A DNA stretch of 33,018 nucleotides from an uncultured Lachnospiraceae bacterium (lineage in GTDB: Bacteria; Bacillota; Clostridia; Lachnospirales; Lachnospiraceae). Below the pieces are notes generated by a model. That model saw only the letters and a program-made list of their open reading frames with translations. It made no database searches and was not told the DNA's origin. Positions 16,051-24,177 of this stretch are shown in pieces; within the stretch, counting starts at the first letter, position 1; the number at the start of each line of letters is the position of its first letter. Made by a program: the position numbers and the translations under genes. The DNA is taken from contig CAJUBR010000030.1 of the NCBI GenBank assembly GCA_910584695.1, positions 1 to 33,018 of the forward strand, written 5' to 3'.

Positions 16051-16620
16051 ATGAAAGAAAAAAGAACGAAAATGTTAGGAATTTTAATATTAGCAGTTAT
16101 GATACTGATAACGGGAATGGGTACATCGGCAACAAATGGAGATTTAGCTGCGACGACAACATATGATTATTCTTGGTGGAATTTGGCTACTGTAAGAAAT
16201 AAGTTAGATACAACTTATAAATCGAAGTCAACTTCATATTCTGCATATTCTACGGTAGATACTTTTGAAAATAAAAAGGCATATGCGGTAAACCACTCTT
16301 TTGATGATGCAAGAACAAAAAGCTCTTCAGTTAAATTAGGAAGTAAGGTTACCGTGAAAGCAATTCAAGTTGAGGCAGGGACAGATGTTAAATATTCTAA
16401 TACAAAAACTTATCATACAGATGTGAAAGTAAAAAAGAAGAGTAAGGCAACGCTTTATGTTAGGACAAAGACAGAAAAATTGAAATATTCATCCAAAGTT
16501 CAAAAGCAGGATTTTCATTATGATCTCCGTGCGAAGAAAACAAAATGGAGGAATATAGGTTCTCCGTGTACAGCATCAAGTACGCAAACAGTTCTTTCAC
16601 CGTACTGGATGTTAAAATAG
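16051..16620 (+). CDS. Secreted beta-rich protein, first gene of the ABC/CPBP operon
   Basis: A 189-residue protein beginning MKEKRTKMLGILIL, with a hydrophobic core to about residue 22 and a probable signal-peptidase site near GTSATNG. The mature protein is rich in Lys, Thr, Ser and Tyr, with no Cys until the C-terminal region. Residues 90-150 alternate polar and hydrophobic residues (KVTVKAIQVEAGTDVKYSN, TKTYHTDVKVKKKSKATLYV), as in exposed beta strands. This faintly recalls the hairpin region of aerolysin/ETX-MTX2 pore formers, but no family is assigned. The ATG at 16051 is preferred over an in-frame TTG at 16015 because it begins a proper signal peptide and follows AAGGAG, albeit with 12-base spacing. 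It is the likely substrate or effector of the operon. Confidence 0.6.
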   Translation: MKEKRTKMLGILILAVMILITGMGTSATNGDLAATTTYDYSWWNLATVRNKLDTTYKSKSTSYSAYSTVDTFENKKAYAVNHSFDDARTKSSSVKLGSKVTVKAIQVEAGTDVKYSNTKTYHTDVKVKKKSKATLYVRTKTEKLKYSSKVQKQDFHYDLRAKKTKWRNIGSPCTASSTQTVLSPYWMLK

Positions 16621-16687
16621 TGGTAGATATTGAATGATATTTTTCCGAGTCAGAACCAAATGCCTAAGATACAAGGAGAATAGTATA

Positions 16688-17515
16688 TTGAAGAAAAAAA
16701 TAGTGTTTAGCATAATAATAGGAATGATTGTATTAGTTAATATAATTGCTTTTTTTTTAGTGAATAAAGAAAATTCTATTTTAAAAAACAGATTGTTTAT
16801 ATTCGAAGGAACAAGTTATTATGCAGTGAATGATACAGATGTGGCAAACGTATCCTTTATATTAATTGATTCAAAGAATACAATTACAGAGAAATATAAA
16901 GAAGATATTTTAGGAGTATTATACGGGGAAGATGAGAAGGAAAAGCAATTAACAGATATAACGATAGAGAAGTTGGATGAATATAAAAGCTATTCGGTAT
17001 ATTCTGTCTCTGGTGTGGCTGAAGGTAAAGATCTTGAATTCGGAGAGCATTATTACACTTCTCTATGCATAAAGGATGAATCAGGAAGTATTATATTTGA
17101 TCTTCCAATTGGAAGTGTTTTGATTGATAAAATAGAAAATACAAATGCAAATGAAGATATTGAGATTGGCTATGCTGTAAATGAAGATGAAAAGGGTCAA
17201 TATTTATTGAATGTAGATAATAATTTGAATGATGTAATGGTAGTAGAAGACATCTCCTTTAAACAAAAGGAAAAGGGAAAAATATCTGGTACATGGATGA
17301 ATGGAAAGAATAGCGTGGAAGGAAATAAAAAGGAAGAAGACCTTTTCTATTTGTTTAATGCAACGGAAGATATGATTTATATACAGGCGGTAGTTTATTA
17401 CAAAGTAAATGGAAAAAATTATTCTGAAATTGCAAAGACAGCAACGTGTTACTTACCAATGCTTGGAAAACAGCAAATTATTGATTATATAAGGAGAAAT
17501 ATAGATGGAAAGTAA
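16688..17515 (+). CDS. Membrane-anchored extracytoplasmic protein, unknown
   Basis: A 275-residue protein with one N-terminal helix (KKKIVFSIIIGMIVLVNII) and no lipobox Cys, so it is probably a signal-anchored protein with its main part outside the membrane. The body is acidic and strand-rich (SFILIDSKNTITEKY, DIEIGYAVNEDEKGQYLL, EDLFYLFNATEDMIYIQAV). The start is the TTG at 16688, because AAGGAG lies at 16673-16678 with ideal 9-base spacing and the residues after it form the anchor. An upstream in-frame ATG at 16634 has no ribosome binding site. It lies 67 bp after the secreted gene and overlaps the ABC gene by 11 bp. It could be an accessory or immunity component; no domain is recognised. 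Confidence 0.6.
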   Translation: MKKKIVFSIIIGMIVLVNIIAFFLVNKENSILKNRLFIFEGTSYYAVNDTDVANVSFILIDSKNTITEKYKEDILGVLYGEDEKEKQLTDITIEKLDEYKSYSVYSVSGVAEGKDLEFGEHYYTSLCIKDESGSIIFDLPIGSVLIDKIENTNANEDIEIGYAVNEDEKGQYLLNVDNNLNDVMVVEDISFKQKEKGKISGTWMNGKNSVEGNKKEEDLFYLFNATEDMIYIQAVVYYKVNGKNYSEIAKTATCYLPMLGKQQIIDYIRRNIDGK

Positions 17516-18212
17516 CATTTTAGTGGGAAAAGAACTTTGTAAGGAATATAAAAGAGGAAAGAGAAATAATGTTCATGTTATTAATAATGTAAACATTGAG
17601 ATAAAGAAGGGAGAATTTATTTCAATTTTAGGGCGTTCTGGATCTGGAAAAACCACTCTAATTCAATTATTAAGTGGATTACTTTTGCCTACAAAGGGAG
17701 AAGTTTTATTTGATGGAAAACAACTTTCAAGTATGAGAGAAAAAGAAAGAGCACGATTTCGAAACAAAAATATTGGATTTGTATTTCAGTCTTTTTATAT
17801 AGAAAAAAATTTTAATGCATATGATAATGTACTTTTTCCTCTTTTAATTACTGATCTTTCAAATGCTGAAAGAAAAGAGCGAGTGGAGCAGGCAATAGAG
17901 ATGGTAGATTTAAAGAATAGAATTACACACAGACCGACAGAGATGTCTGGTGGTGAGATACAGCGTTTGTGTATAGCCAGGGCTATAGTAAATGAGCCAG
18001 ATATTATTTTTGCAGATGAGCCAACCGGACAGTTAGATTCCCAGACATCAAAATGCATTATGGAATTGTTTAAGAAATTAAATGAGTGTGGAAAAACGCT
18101 TGTGATGGTAACACATAACGAAAAGGATGCCATGGAATATTCTGACAATGTTGTTCGAATATGTGACGGAAAAATTATAGGGAAAATGTGGACGAAAGAG
18201 TATGATATCTAA
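17505..18212 (+). CDS. ABC transporter ATPase, MacB/LolD-FtsE class
   Basis: A 235-residue ATPase with all motifs intact: Walker A GRSGSGKTT (43-51), Q-loop at GFVFQSF (Gln95), signature MSGGE (147-151), Walker B IIFADEPTG (167-175) and H-loop VTHN (His204). The sequence between Walker A and the Q-loop and the class motif DEPTGQLDS match the MacB/LolD/BceA group, which works with FtsX-like permeases to extract or expel peptides and lipids rather than to import solutes. The next two genes encode such permeases. Start: ATG after AAGGAGAAATATAG, overlapping the upstream gene by 11 bp. Confidence 0.93.
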   Translation: MESNILVGKELCKEYKRGKRNNVHVINNVNIEIKKGEFISILGRSGSGKTTLIQLLSGLLLPTKGEVLFDGKQLSSMREKERARFRNKNIGFVFQSFYIEKNFNAYDNVLFPLLITDLSNAERKERVEQAIEMVDLKNRITHRPTEMSGGEIQRLCIARAIVNEPDIIFADEPTGQLDSQTSKCIMELFKKLNECGKTLVMVTHNEKDAMEYSDNVVRICDGKIIGKMWTKEYDI

Positions 18213-18244
18213 ATAATATTGGCAGTAGGAAGAATGGAGATGTT

Positions 18245-19393
18245 ATGAAATCAATATGGATGACTAGTAAAATCTTTAGTTGGCTATTTAGTCGAACTTT
18301 AAAGACTGTATTTCTAGGAGCGTTTAATGTAGTGGTTGCTACAGTTTTTGTTGCTTTTTTCTTTTCTGTTGGAATTAACGTATATCAAAATATGGTGAAT
18401 AGATATAAAGTTACTTCTAAGTATGAACAACTGGAGCTATTTGTTTCGCAGGATATTTCTGAAGAAGAGAAAAGTATTTTAATAAATAATGTAGAACGAT
18501 ACCGTATATGTTATAATGTGGAAGACATTATTGGAGAAAATAAAGCCAGTATTGGAGTATATGAAATATCGGATTCTTTTCTTTTTGAGAAGTCATGTGA
18601 GGAGGGATTCCTTGCGATTTCTAAAAGTCAGGAACAGGATGGTGCTATTATTAGCGAGAGTTATCAGAATAAAATAGGAATGAAATTGGAGGAAATAGGA
18701 AAACGGAAAGTTACAATTCAGAATGGAAGTGAAAAAATCAAGATTCCAATTATAGCTGTTTTAAATCCAGAGTTAGATGATATTTGGACGAATTATTATA
18801 GTCATGATATATATATTGCTAAAGATTTATTGGGAAATTCTGATGATTTATTATTACAGATGCTTTCTGTGGAAGTGAATGATTCTAAAAAATATATAAA
18901 TAAGATTAATGGTTTAAACTGTTTTATATTAAACGGGAAAGAGGAAAAAAATCAGTATATCCGTATTGCAAAGATAATAAAAAGAGTTGTAATGTTTTTC
19001 GGAATTTTATTTGCATTTCTGGCAGCATTAGGTATTATAGATGCAAACAGAAATCTGATAAATAAAAATTTAAACAAAATTTATCTTATGATTTGTATGG
19101 GATTTTCTATGTCGCTTGTTAAGAAACTATACTACTATATGGGATTATTAGTAGGGGCAATTGGTAGTATAATAGGCTTTTTATTATTGAATAAAGTATT
19201 TTTATATTTTTTGAATAAATATCAGGGACAAATGATTTACAATATAAATATAATAGATTTAATGTGCTGTAATTACAAGGTAATACTAATAACTTTTTTT
19301 GTGGTTGAAATGATTACACTATTTTATATGTATATTGTGTTGAAAAAGGTAACAAGTGAGACAATTATATCCGGATTGAATGAAATGGAGTAG
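18245..19393 (+). CDS. FtsX/MacB-like ABC permease 1
   Basis: A 382-residue permease with the FtsX layout: one helix near the N-terminus (about 20-42), a large extracytoplasmic domain (about 45-240), then three helices (about 242-262, 292-315, 345-368). The external domain is acidic and strand-rich. The cytoplasmic coupling region after the second helix reads NRNLINKNLNKIYLMICMGFS, similar in place to the 'R..E...LR.LG' region of FtsX proteins. Start: ATG after GAATGGAGATGTT. The codons are very AT-rich (many ATA and AGA). It presumably pairs with the second permease to form a heterodimer driven by the ATPase. Confidence 0.8.
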   Translation: MKSIWMTSKIFSWLFSRTLKTVFLGAFNVVVATVFVAFFFSVGINVYQNMVNRYKVTSKYEQLELFVSQDISEEEKSILINNVERYRICYNVEDIIGENKASIGVYEISDSFLFEKSCEEGFLAISKSQEQDGAIISESYQNKIGMKLEEIGKRKVTIQNGSEKIKIPIIAVLNPELDDIWTNYYSHDIYIAKDLLGNSDDLLLQMLSVEVNDSKKYINKINGLNCFILNGKEEKNQYIRIAKIIKRVVMFFGILFAFLAALGIIDANRNLINKNLNKIYLMICMGFSMSLVKKLYYYMGLLVGAIGSIIGFLLLNKVFLYFLNKYQGQMIYNINIIDLMCCNYKVILITFFVVEMITLFYMYIVLKKVTSETIISGLNEME

Positions 19394-19398
19394 ATGAG

Positions 19399-20622
19399 TT
19401 GAAGATATTGGGCATAATGGGATTGATATATAAAGAATTGAAATGTAAAAAGAACATTTTTAAAGTATTTATAATATCAATAATTGGAGGCTTAATTAGT
19501 CTGTTGACGTTTTCAATGTTTAATGATGGAGTGTGTAACTATTTAAAGGAGAAAATAAATTCAAACTATGAATATAGGATTGTGACGGTTTCATCGTTTT
19601 CTGAAAAGGAAAGTTTAGATCTTATCAAGACTATAAATGCGATTCCATATGTATGTGGAGTATGTGAATATATGCAGTTAAATGGAGCAGATATGTTTTC
19701 GATTGATGGATTAGAGTATATGCCCATGGAAGAGATCAAAGGAATAAATACCGATGGGGATAATTTTATAGAATCAAAGATGGAATTTATTGAAGAAGAT
19801 GCTGTTATTTGTGGAGATGGATTTCGAAAGGGGGATCAGGGAAAAGCAATTATTGATGAATATGCACTTATATCTATGGGAGTTAAGGATTATAATGATA
19901 TTTTAGGAAAAAAGGCGGTAATTCAACGAGGGAAAAATACAGCTGAAGTTGAAATTATCGGGGTATATACAATTAATATGAGTGTAGATCGGGAAAATAT
20001 TGAGAGTAAATTTTATGATGATTATAATAGGTTGGATATAGGACTATCACCTGTTATTATAACATATGATTCTGCGAAACAGCTAAAAGATAGTGAAGAA
20101 GAAAGTATTTCTTATATACAAATTTCTGTGGATTCTATAACACATACAGAATGGGTATATAATAAGCTAAAGGCAAGAGGAGTTTCCGTTTTTGCAGAAA
20201 TAGAAGATATTAATAAAGCAATAGATAATATAGATATTGTTTGTAGGATTTTACATATAGTATCAATTATTTTGCTGATCATTGCAGTAGTAAATATGAT
20301 TAGTGTGTTATATGGTGTAATTCAAGATAATAAAAGATGGTACCAAATGTTAAGAATAATGGGGTATAAAAAATGGCAGATAATGGGGATTGTTTCAATA
20401 GAAATGGTAATTCTGACCGTTGAGGCGTTGTTAATTGGTGGAATGATTCAGGCTGTTGTTGTAATTGTATTAAATCATATTGTATTGGATTCAATAGGAG
20501 TTTCTAATATATTTTTTTATCCCGTAAGTATATTTGTTATATTAGCAATGCTGCTGATTGGTTGTGTAATTTTGATATGTACATCATTGATGTTTTTTTC
20601 TTTCGATAAAAAAGAGAACTGA
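19399..20622 (+). CDS. FtsX/MacB-like ABC permease 2
   Basis: A 407-residue permease with the same FtsX layout as its neighbour: helix near 22-42, a long external domain (about 45-270), then three helices (about 275-300, 328-355, 370-402). The coupling loop contains RWYQMLRIMGYKKWQIMGI, close to the canonical FtsX/MacB 'E.. .LR.IG....QI' region. The start appears to be the TTG at 19399, 5 bp after the previous stop, with GGAG about 8 bases upstream. The first in-frame ATG is six codons later. Although similar in plan to permease 1, the two are not close copies, so a heterodimer is likely. Confidence 0.8.
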   Translation: MKILGIMGLIYKELKCKKNIFKVFIISIIGGLISLLTFSMFNDGVCNYLKEKINSNYEYRIVTVSSFSEKESLDLIKTINAIPYVCGVCEYMQLNGADMFSIDGLEYMPMEEIKGINTDGDNFIESKMEFIEEDAVICGDGFRKGDQGKAIIDEYALISMGVKDYNDILGKKAVIQRGKNTAEVEIIGVYTINMSVDRENIESKFYDDYNRLDIGLSPVIITYDSAKQLKDSEEESISYIQISVDSITHTEWVYNKLKARGVSVFAEIEDINKAIDNIDIVCRILHIVSIILLIIAVVNMISVLYGVIQDNKRWYQMLRIMGYKKWQIMGIVSIEMVILTVEALLIGGMIQAVVVIVLNHIVLDSIGVSNIFFYPVSIFVILAMLLIGCVILICTSLMFFSFDKKEN

Positions 20623-20653
20623 TATAGAACAAAAGCAGGAGAGGAATAAATAT

Positions 20654-21469
20654 ATGCACAATAAAAAATGTATATTTGATGTCTTGAAGATTTTTTTGAT
20701 TGAAGAAATAATAACATTTTTTTTAATACCTTTAATTTTTATGTCTATATTTGGAATAGATGAAATGGATGTATGGGTGACTGTGATGTCAAATGTAAGC
20801 CAATGTTGTATTTTAGGTATTTCATTGATTTATTTGTACAAATTTTTTCATGAAAAAACCTGTACAGAGAGAGGAAGAAATATTGGTAAATTCCGTTATA
20901 TTATTCTGCTTATTTGTATTTTTTTTGCAAATAGCTTTTTTTTGGATGGAGTAAATTTAATAAAAGTAGGGGCAAATGATAATTTTGCATATGTAAATAA
21001 CATTTTTAGTATAGATTCCATATCGTTTTTAAAGTTGTTTTTATGTTATGGAATTCTTCCGGCATTTTGTGAGGAGTTATTTTATAGAAAAGTGATGTAT
21101 TGTCAATTAAGTTCTAATTTTAATAAAAGGGTAGTGATGTTGGTTAGCGGTATCTTATTTTCTGTTGCGCATCATAGTTTGAATAAGTTGATTCCAATGT
21201 TTTTGTTGGGTTGCATTTTAATGTGGATTTATGTCAAAAACGGAAAACTGATATGGTGTGTGTTATTTCATACAGTATATAATTTTTTAGAATTAATATT
21301 TCGGTATGTTTTTGTCTTACCGTCAAGTAGTGCTTTCATTTCTTTTAAGTATGGATCTGGACTTGAGTGCGTAGCTGCAGGGATAAAATATATTTCGGTT
21401 GGGGTAGTGTTGTATCTGATTATTTATTGGATTGTAACAAGCGAAAGGAATAGGTATGAATGTGAATAA
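20654..21469 (+). CDS. CPBP (CAAX/Abi) family intramembrane protease
   Basis: A 271-residue polytopic membrane protein with the three conserved CPBP motifs: EELFYR (Glu140, Glu141, Arg145), FSVAHH (His173/174) and HTVYN (206-210). These residues form the metal-type active site of glutamic intramembrane proteases of the Rce1/Abi group. Bacterial members process peptides or confer self-immunity in bacteriocin loci. Helices surround the motifs, with additional ones at the N- and C-termini. Start: ATG after GGAGAGGAATAAAT. It overlaps the following lipoprotein gene by 14 bp, so the two are translationally linked. In this operon it may mature the exported product or protect the cell. Confidence 0.85.
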   Translation: MHNKKCIFDVLKIFLIEEIITFFLIPLIFMSIFGIDEMDVWVTVMSNVSQCCILGISLIYLYKFFHEKTCTERGRNIGKFRYIILLICIFFANSFFLDGVNLIKVGANDNFAYVNNIFSIDSISFLKLFLCYGILPAFCEELFYRKVMYCQLSSNFNKRVVMLVSGILFSVAHHSLNKLIPMFLLGCILMWIYVKNGKLIWCVLFHTVYNFLELIFRYVFVLPSSSAFISFKYGSGLECVAAGIKYISVGVVLYLIIYWIVTSERNRYECE

Positions 21470-23735
21470 TTATTTATATATTAAGTTATGTAGAATCATA
21501 ACTATGATAGTGTTTATGGCAGCAATAATGGGATGTAATGATATTGAAAATAGGGATTATGGTAATTTGGGACAGGAAAATGAAAAGGATTTGATTTATG
21601 AAGGTGAAGAACTTTCGTTTGATGGAATAAAGGGAGATGTTGCTACAATTTATGTAGTGGATGATAGGATTTATTTTAACACATATGAACAAGACGAACA
21701 AACAGAGGTTACAGAAAATTTTACCGAAGAGGGAATGACGAAAGAAATAGCAATTAGCGAAGGGGAGGCAGTCATTCAGAGATTATATTCTGCAATGATA
21801 GATGGGAACGATGTAAAAGAGATTCCATTAGTTGAGTTAAAAGAAGATGAACGAATAGTAACGATTCTAGTTGACCGAGACAGTAATATTGTACTTATAT
21901 TAGAAGACAGTAATAATCAAGAGAAAAAGACATCATTTATAATTGTAAAAACAGACCAGAAAGGGAGAGAATTAAATAGAAAAGACATTTCATATGATAT
22001 TGATCCGGATGCAGATATTGCTAGGGATAATATATTTTTTGACGATAAAGGCAGGATGATTATAGTATTAAATCAGGAAGTTTGTGTATTTGATAATAAT
22101 TATAATTTTCTTTGTCAGTTAGAAATGGATGAATATGTTGATAATGTAGCAATGACAAAGGATGGGCATTTTATCTGCGGTGGGAAAAACGGGCAGGGTG
22201 CTTATATTAAACAATTAGATATAGATAACAAAAAGTGGGGAAAAGAAACTTTAATAGGAATTGAATATTTTAGTGGTAGTGATTCATTGATAAATGGTTG
22301 CGATTATGATTTCTATTACAAGGATCATTCCGGAATTTATGGTTATGATATTATAAATAAAACAAGTGTAAAATTGATGGATTTTATGGCTTCCGATGTC
22401 GAACTAGAAAGAGTATATAGATTTTTGTCACTTGAAGGAGAACAGTTTATTGCGATGTCGACGAATCAGGGTGGAAAAACAGAAATTATGAAATATAAAA
22501 AGAGGGATTTATCTATTAGTGAGGACAAGAAAGTTGTTACTTATGGTACTTTAGAAATAGATGCTGATATTAGAGATGCGGTCGTACGATTTAATAAAGA
22601 AAACAAAAATTATAGGGTTGAGTTTAAGGATTATTCTTTGGAGGAGGAACCGATAGCAAAAATGAACATGGATATTATGGCGGGGGATGTTCCCGATATT
22701 ATTGATTTAAGTGGTATGTCAGTGAAACAGTATATTTTAAAAGGAATGTTAGAGGACTTAACTCCATATATGGAAAAGGATACAGAGATAAAAGAAACAG
22801 ATATGGTAGATTCTGTATGGAATGCAATGAAGATAGATGATAGGGTTTATTATGTGGCACCCAGTTTTTCTGTTTCTACATTAGTAGCCAGAACAAAAGA
22901 CGTAGGAACAGAAACAGGATGGACTTTTGATGACATGAAACAAGTACTTAAAAAAAAGGATAAGAAAACAAGACCGTTTGCTGAAGAAAACATAGGTATG
23001 CTATATATATTAATGAATTACCGTATTTCAGATTTTATTGATTGGGATACCGGAAAATGTTATTTTAATAGTGAAGAGTTTAGAGAAATTTTGGAATTTT
23101 GTAATGTTAAAGGAGGCATAGAGCTTGATAATGAATTAAATTATTCAAGTTTGGTGAAAGACGGAAAAGTATTATTTGTTAACGGTGATATTTCTCTTGG
23201 CATGATACAGGTTTACAAGAAGATGTATGATGATGATATCACATTGATTGGATATCCAAGCGAGGATAAAGAAGGTTCCTACTTTAACTTTAATAATATG
23301 ACAGGCATTTATTCAAAATCAAAGAATAAAGAAGGTGCATGGGAGTTTGTTCGTACATTGATATCCAAGGAATATCAAATGAATGAATGGAAAATGAATG
23401 ATATTCCTACAAGGAAAGATTGCTTTGAGATAAAGATTAAGAAAGAAACAGCAAAAGAGAAATATAACGATGAATACGGAGATGAAATTATACCCGCAGA
23501 TTTTTGCTGGTCATATGAAAATTTTGAAGTACAGATTGTTCCAGCATCTAATGAGGACGTGAGAATGTACCGGAAACTAATTGATAATACGAAGAAGGTA
23601 GGAGAGTGCAATGATTTTATATTAGAAATTATTTTAGAGGAGGCAGAAGCCTATTTTAATGAAGATAAAAATGCAGATCAAACAATAGAGATTATACAAA
23701 ATCGAGTGGAAACATATGTTAATGAAAATCGTTAA
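21456..23735 (+). CDS. Large lipoprotein: propeller-like half plus solute-binding-protein half
   Basis: A 759-residue predicted lipoprotein. The lipobox MAAIMGC places the acylated Cys at residue 27. Residues 50-360 form repeated strand blocks with Asp/Gly turns (VDRDSNIVLILED, DDKGRMIIVLNQEVCVFD, TKDGHFICGGKNG), suggesting a propeller. From about 365 it resembles family-1 extracellular solute-binding proteins: DAVVRFNKENKNYRVEFKDY, MDIMAGDVPDIIDLSG, LEDLTPYMEKD, then KEGAWEFVRTLISKEYQM. No importer permeases of the sugar type are near. Instead it ends an operon with an exporter-class ABC system and an intramembrane protease, so a receptor or sensor role is possible. Start: ATG after AAAGGAATAGGT. 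A terminator-like repeat follows 27 bp after the stop. Confidence 0.8.
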   Translation: MNVNNYLYIKLCRIITMIVFMAAIMGCNDIENRDYGNLGQENEKDLIYEGEELSFDGIKGDVATIYVVDDRIYFNTYEQDEQTEVTENFTEEGMTKEIAISEGEAVIQRLYSAMIDGNDVKEIPLVELKEDERIVTILVDRDSNIVLILEDSNNQEKKTSFIIVKTDQKGRELNRKDISYDIDPDADIARDNIFFDDKGRMIIVLNQEVCVFDNNYNFLCQLEMDEYVDNVAMTKDGHFICGGKNGQGAYIKQLDIDNKKWGKETLIGIEYFSGSDSLINGCDYDFYYKDHSGIYGYDIINKTSVKLMDFMASDVELERVYRFLSLEGEQFIAMSTNQGGKTEIMKYKKRDLSISEDKKVVTYGTLEIDADIRDAVVRFNKENKNYRVEFKDYSLEEEPIAKMNMDIMAGDVPDIIDLSGMSVKQYILKGMLEDLTPYMEKDTEIKETDMVDSVWNAMKIDDRVYYVAPSFSVSTLVARTKDVGTETGWTFDDMKQVLKKKDKKTRPFAEENIGMLYILMNYRISDFIDWDTGKCYFNSEEFREILEFCNVKGGIELDNELNYSSLVKDGKVLFVNGDISLGMIQVYKKMYDDDITLIGYPSEDKEGSYFNFNNMTGIYSKSKNKEGAWEFVRTLISKEYQMNEWKMNDIPTRKDCFEIKIKKETAKEKYNDEYGDEIIPADFCWSYENFEVQIVPASNEDVRMYRKLIDNTKKVGECNDFILEIILEEAEAYFNEDKNADQTIEIIQNRVETYVNENR

Positions 23736-23762
23736 ATTATAAAGTTTTAATTGTTAAAAAAG

Positions 23763-23903
23763 AGGGCTGTCGTATTAAGAAAATTTTCTCTCTTTTGGTA
23801 CAAAGCTTTTACAAAGATAAGCGGAAGATAAGCAATGTGTTACAGCGTTCTCTGTGATAGCCTTGTAGCAAAATGAGGAATAAAATCTTAATGCAGCAGT
23901 CCT
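23763..23903. repeat. Hairpin repeat family, long copy R2, acting as operon terminator
   Basis: The ends AGGGCTGTCGTATTAAG (from 23763) and CTTAATGCAGCAGTCCT (to 23903) are imperfect inverted repeats. They are flanked by an A-run before (23756-23760) and CTTTTT after (23904-23909), so the structure could end transcription in both directions. Its reverse complement aligns along its whole length with the copy at 29279-29406, including shared inner stretches such as TTATCTTTGT. It sits 27 bp after the operon's last stop codon. Confidence 0.75.
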
Positions 23904-23998
23904 CTTTTTAAAGGAACAATTTATTGTTAATTTTTGAATATAAGATAAACAATTCGCTCATACTTTTAAGGAAATAAATGAAAGTTGAGGTGAATAAG

Positions 23999-24154
23999 GT
24001 GAAATATATTTGTACGGTATGCGGCTACATTTATGATGAAGAGACAGGAGACCCCGAACATGGAATTGCACCAGGAACAAAATGGGAGAATGTTCCGGAG
24101 GATTATTTATGTCCGTTGTGTAATTTAGGAAAAGAGTATTTTGAAAAACAGTAA
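23999..24154 (+). CDS. Rubredoxin
   Basis: A 51-residue rubredoxin with both iron-binding knuckles: CTVCGYIYDE near the N-terminus and CPLCNLGKEYF near the C-terminus, joined by GIAPGTKWENVPEDYLCP. This small cytosolic one-electron carrier typically serves flavodiiron proteins and rubrerythrins, both present in this window. The GTG at 23999 gives the usual MKYICTVCGY start. An in-frame ATG at 23978, preceded by AAGGAAAT, would add seven residues and cannot be excluded. The stop TAATG overlaps an ATG of the next frame, so it is in one operon with the oxidoreductase genes. Confidence 0.93.
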   Translation: MKYICTVCGYIYDEETGDPEHGIAPGTKWENVPEDYLCPLCNLGKEYFEKQ

Positions 24155-24177
24155 TGTGGAAAGCGGGGAACTTTATT

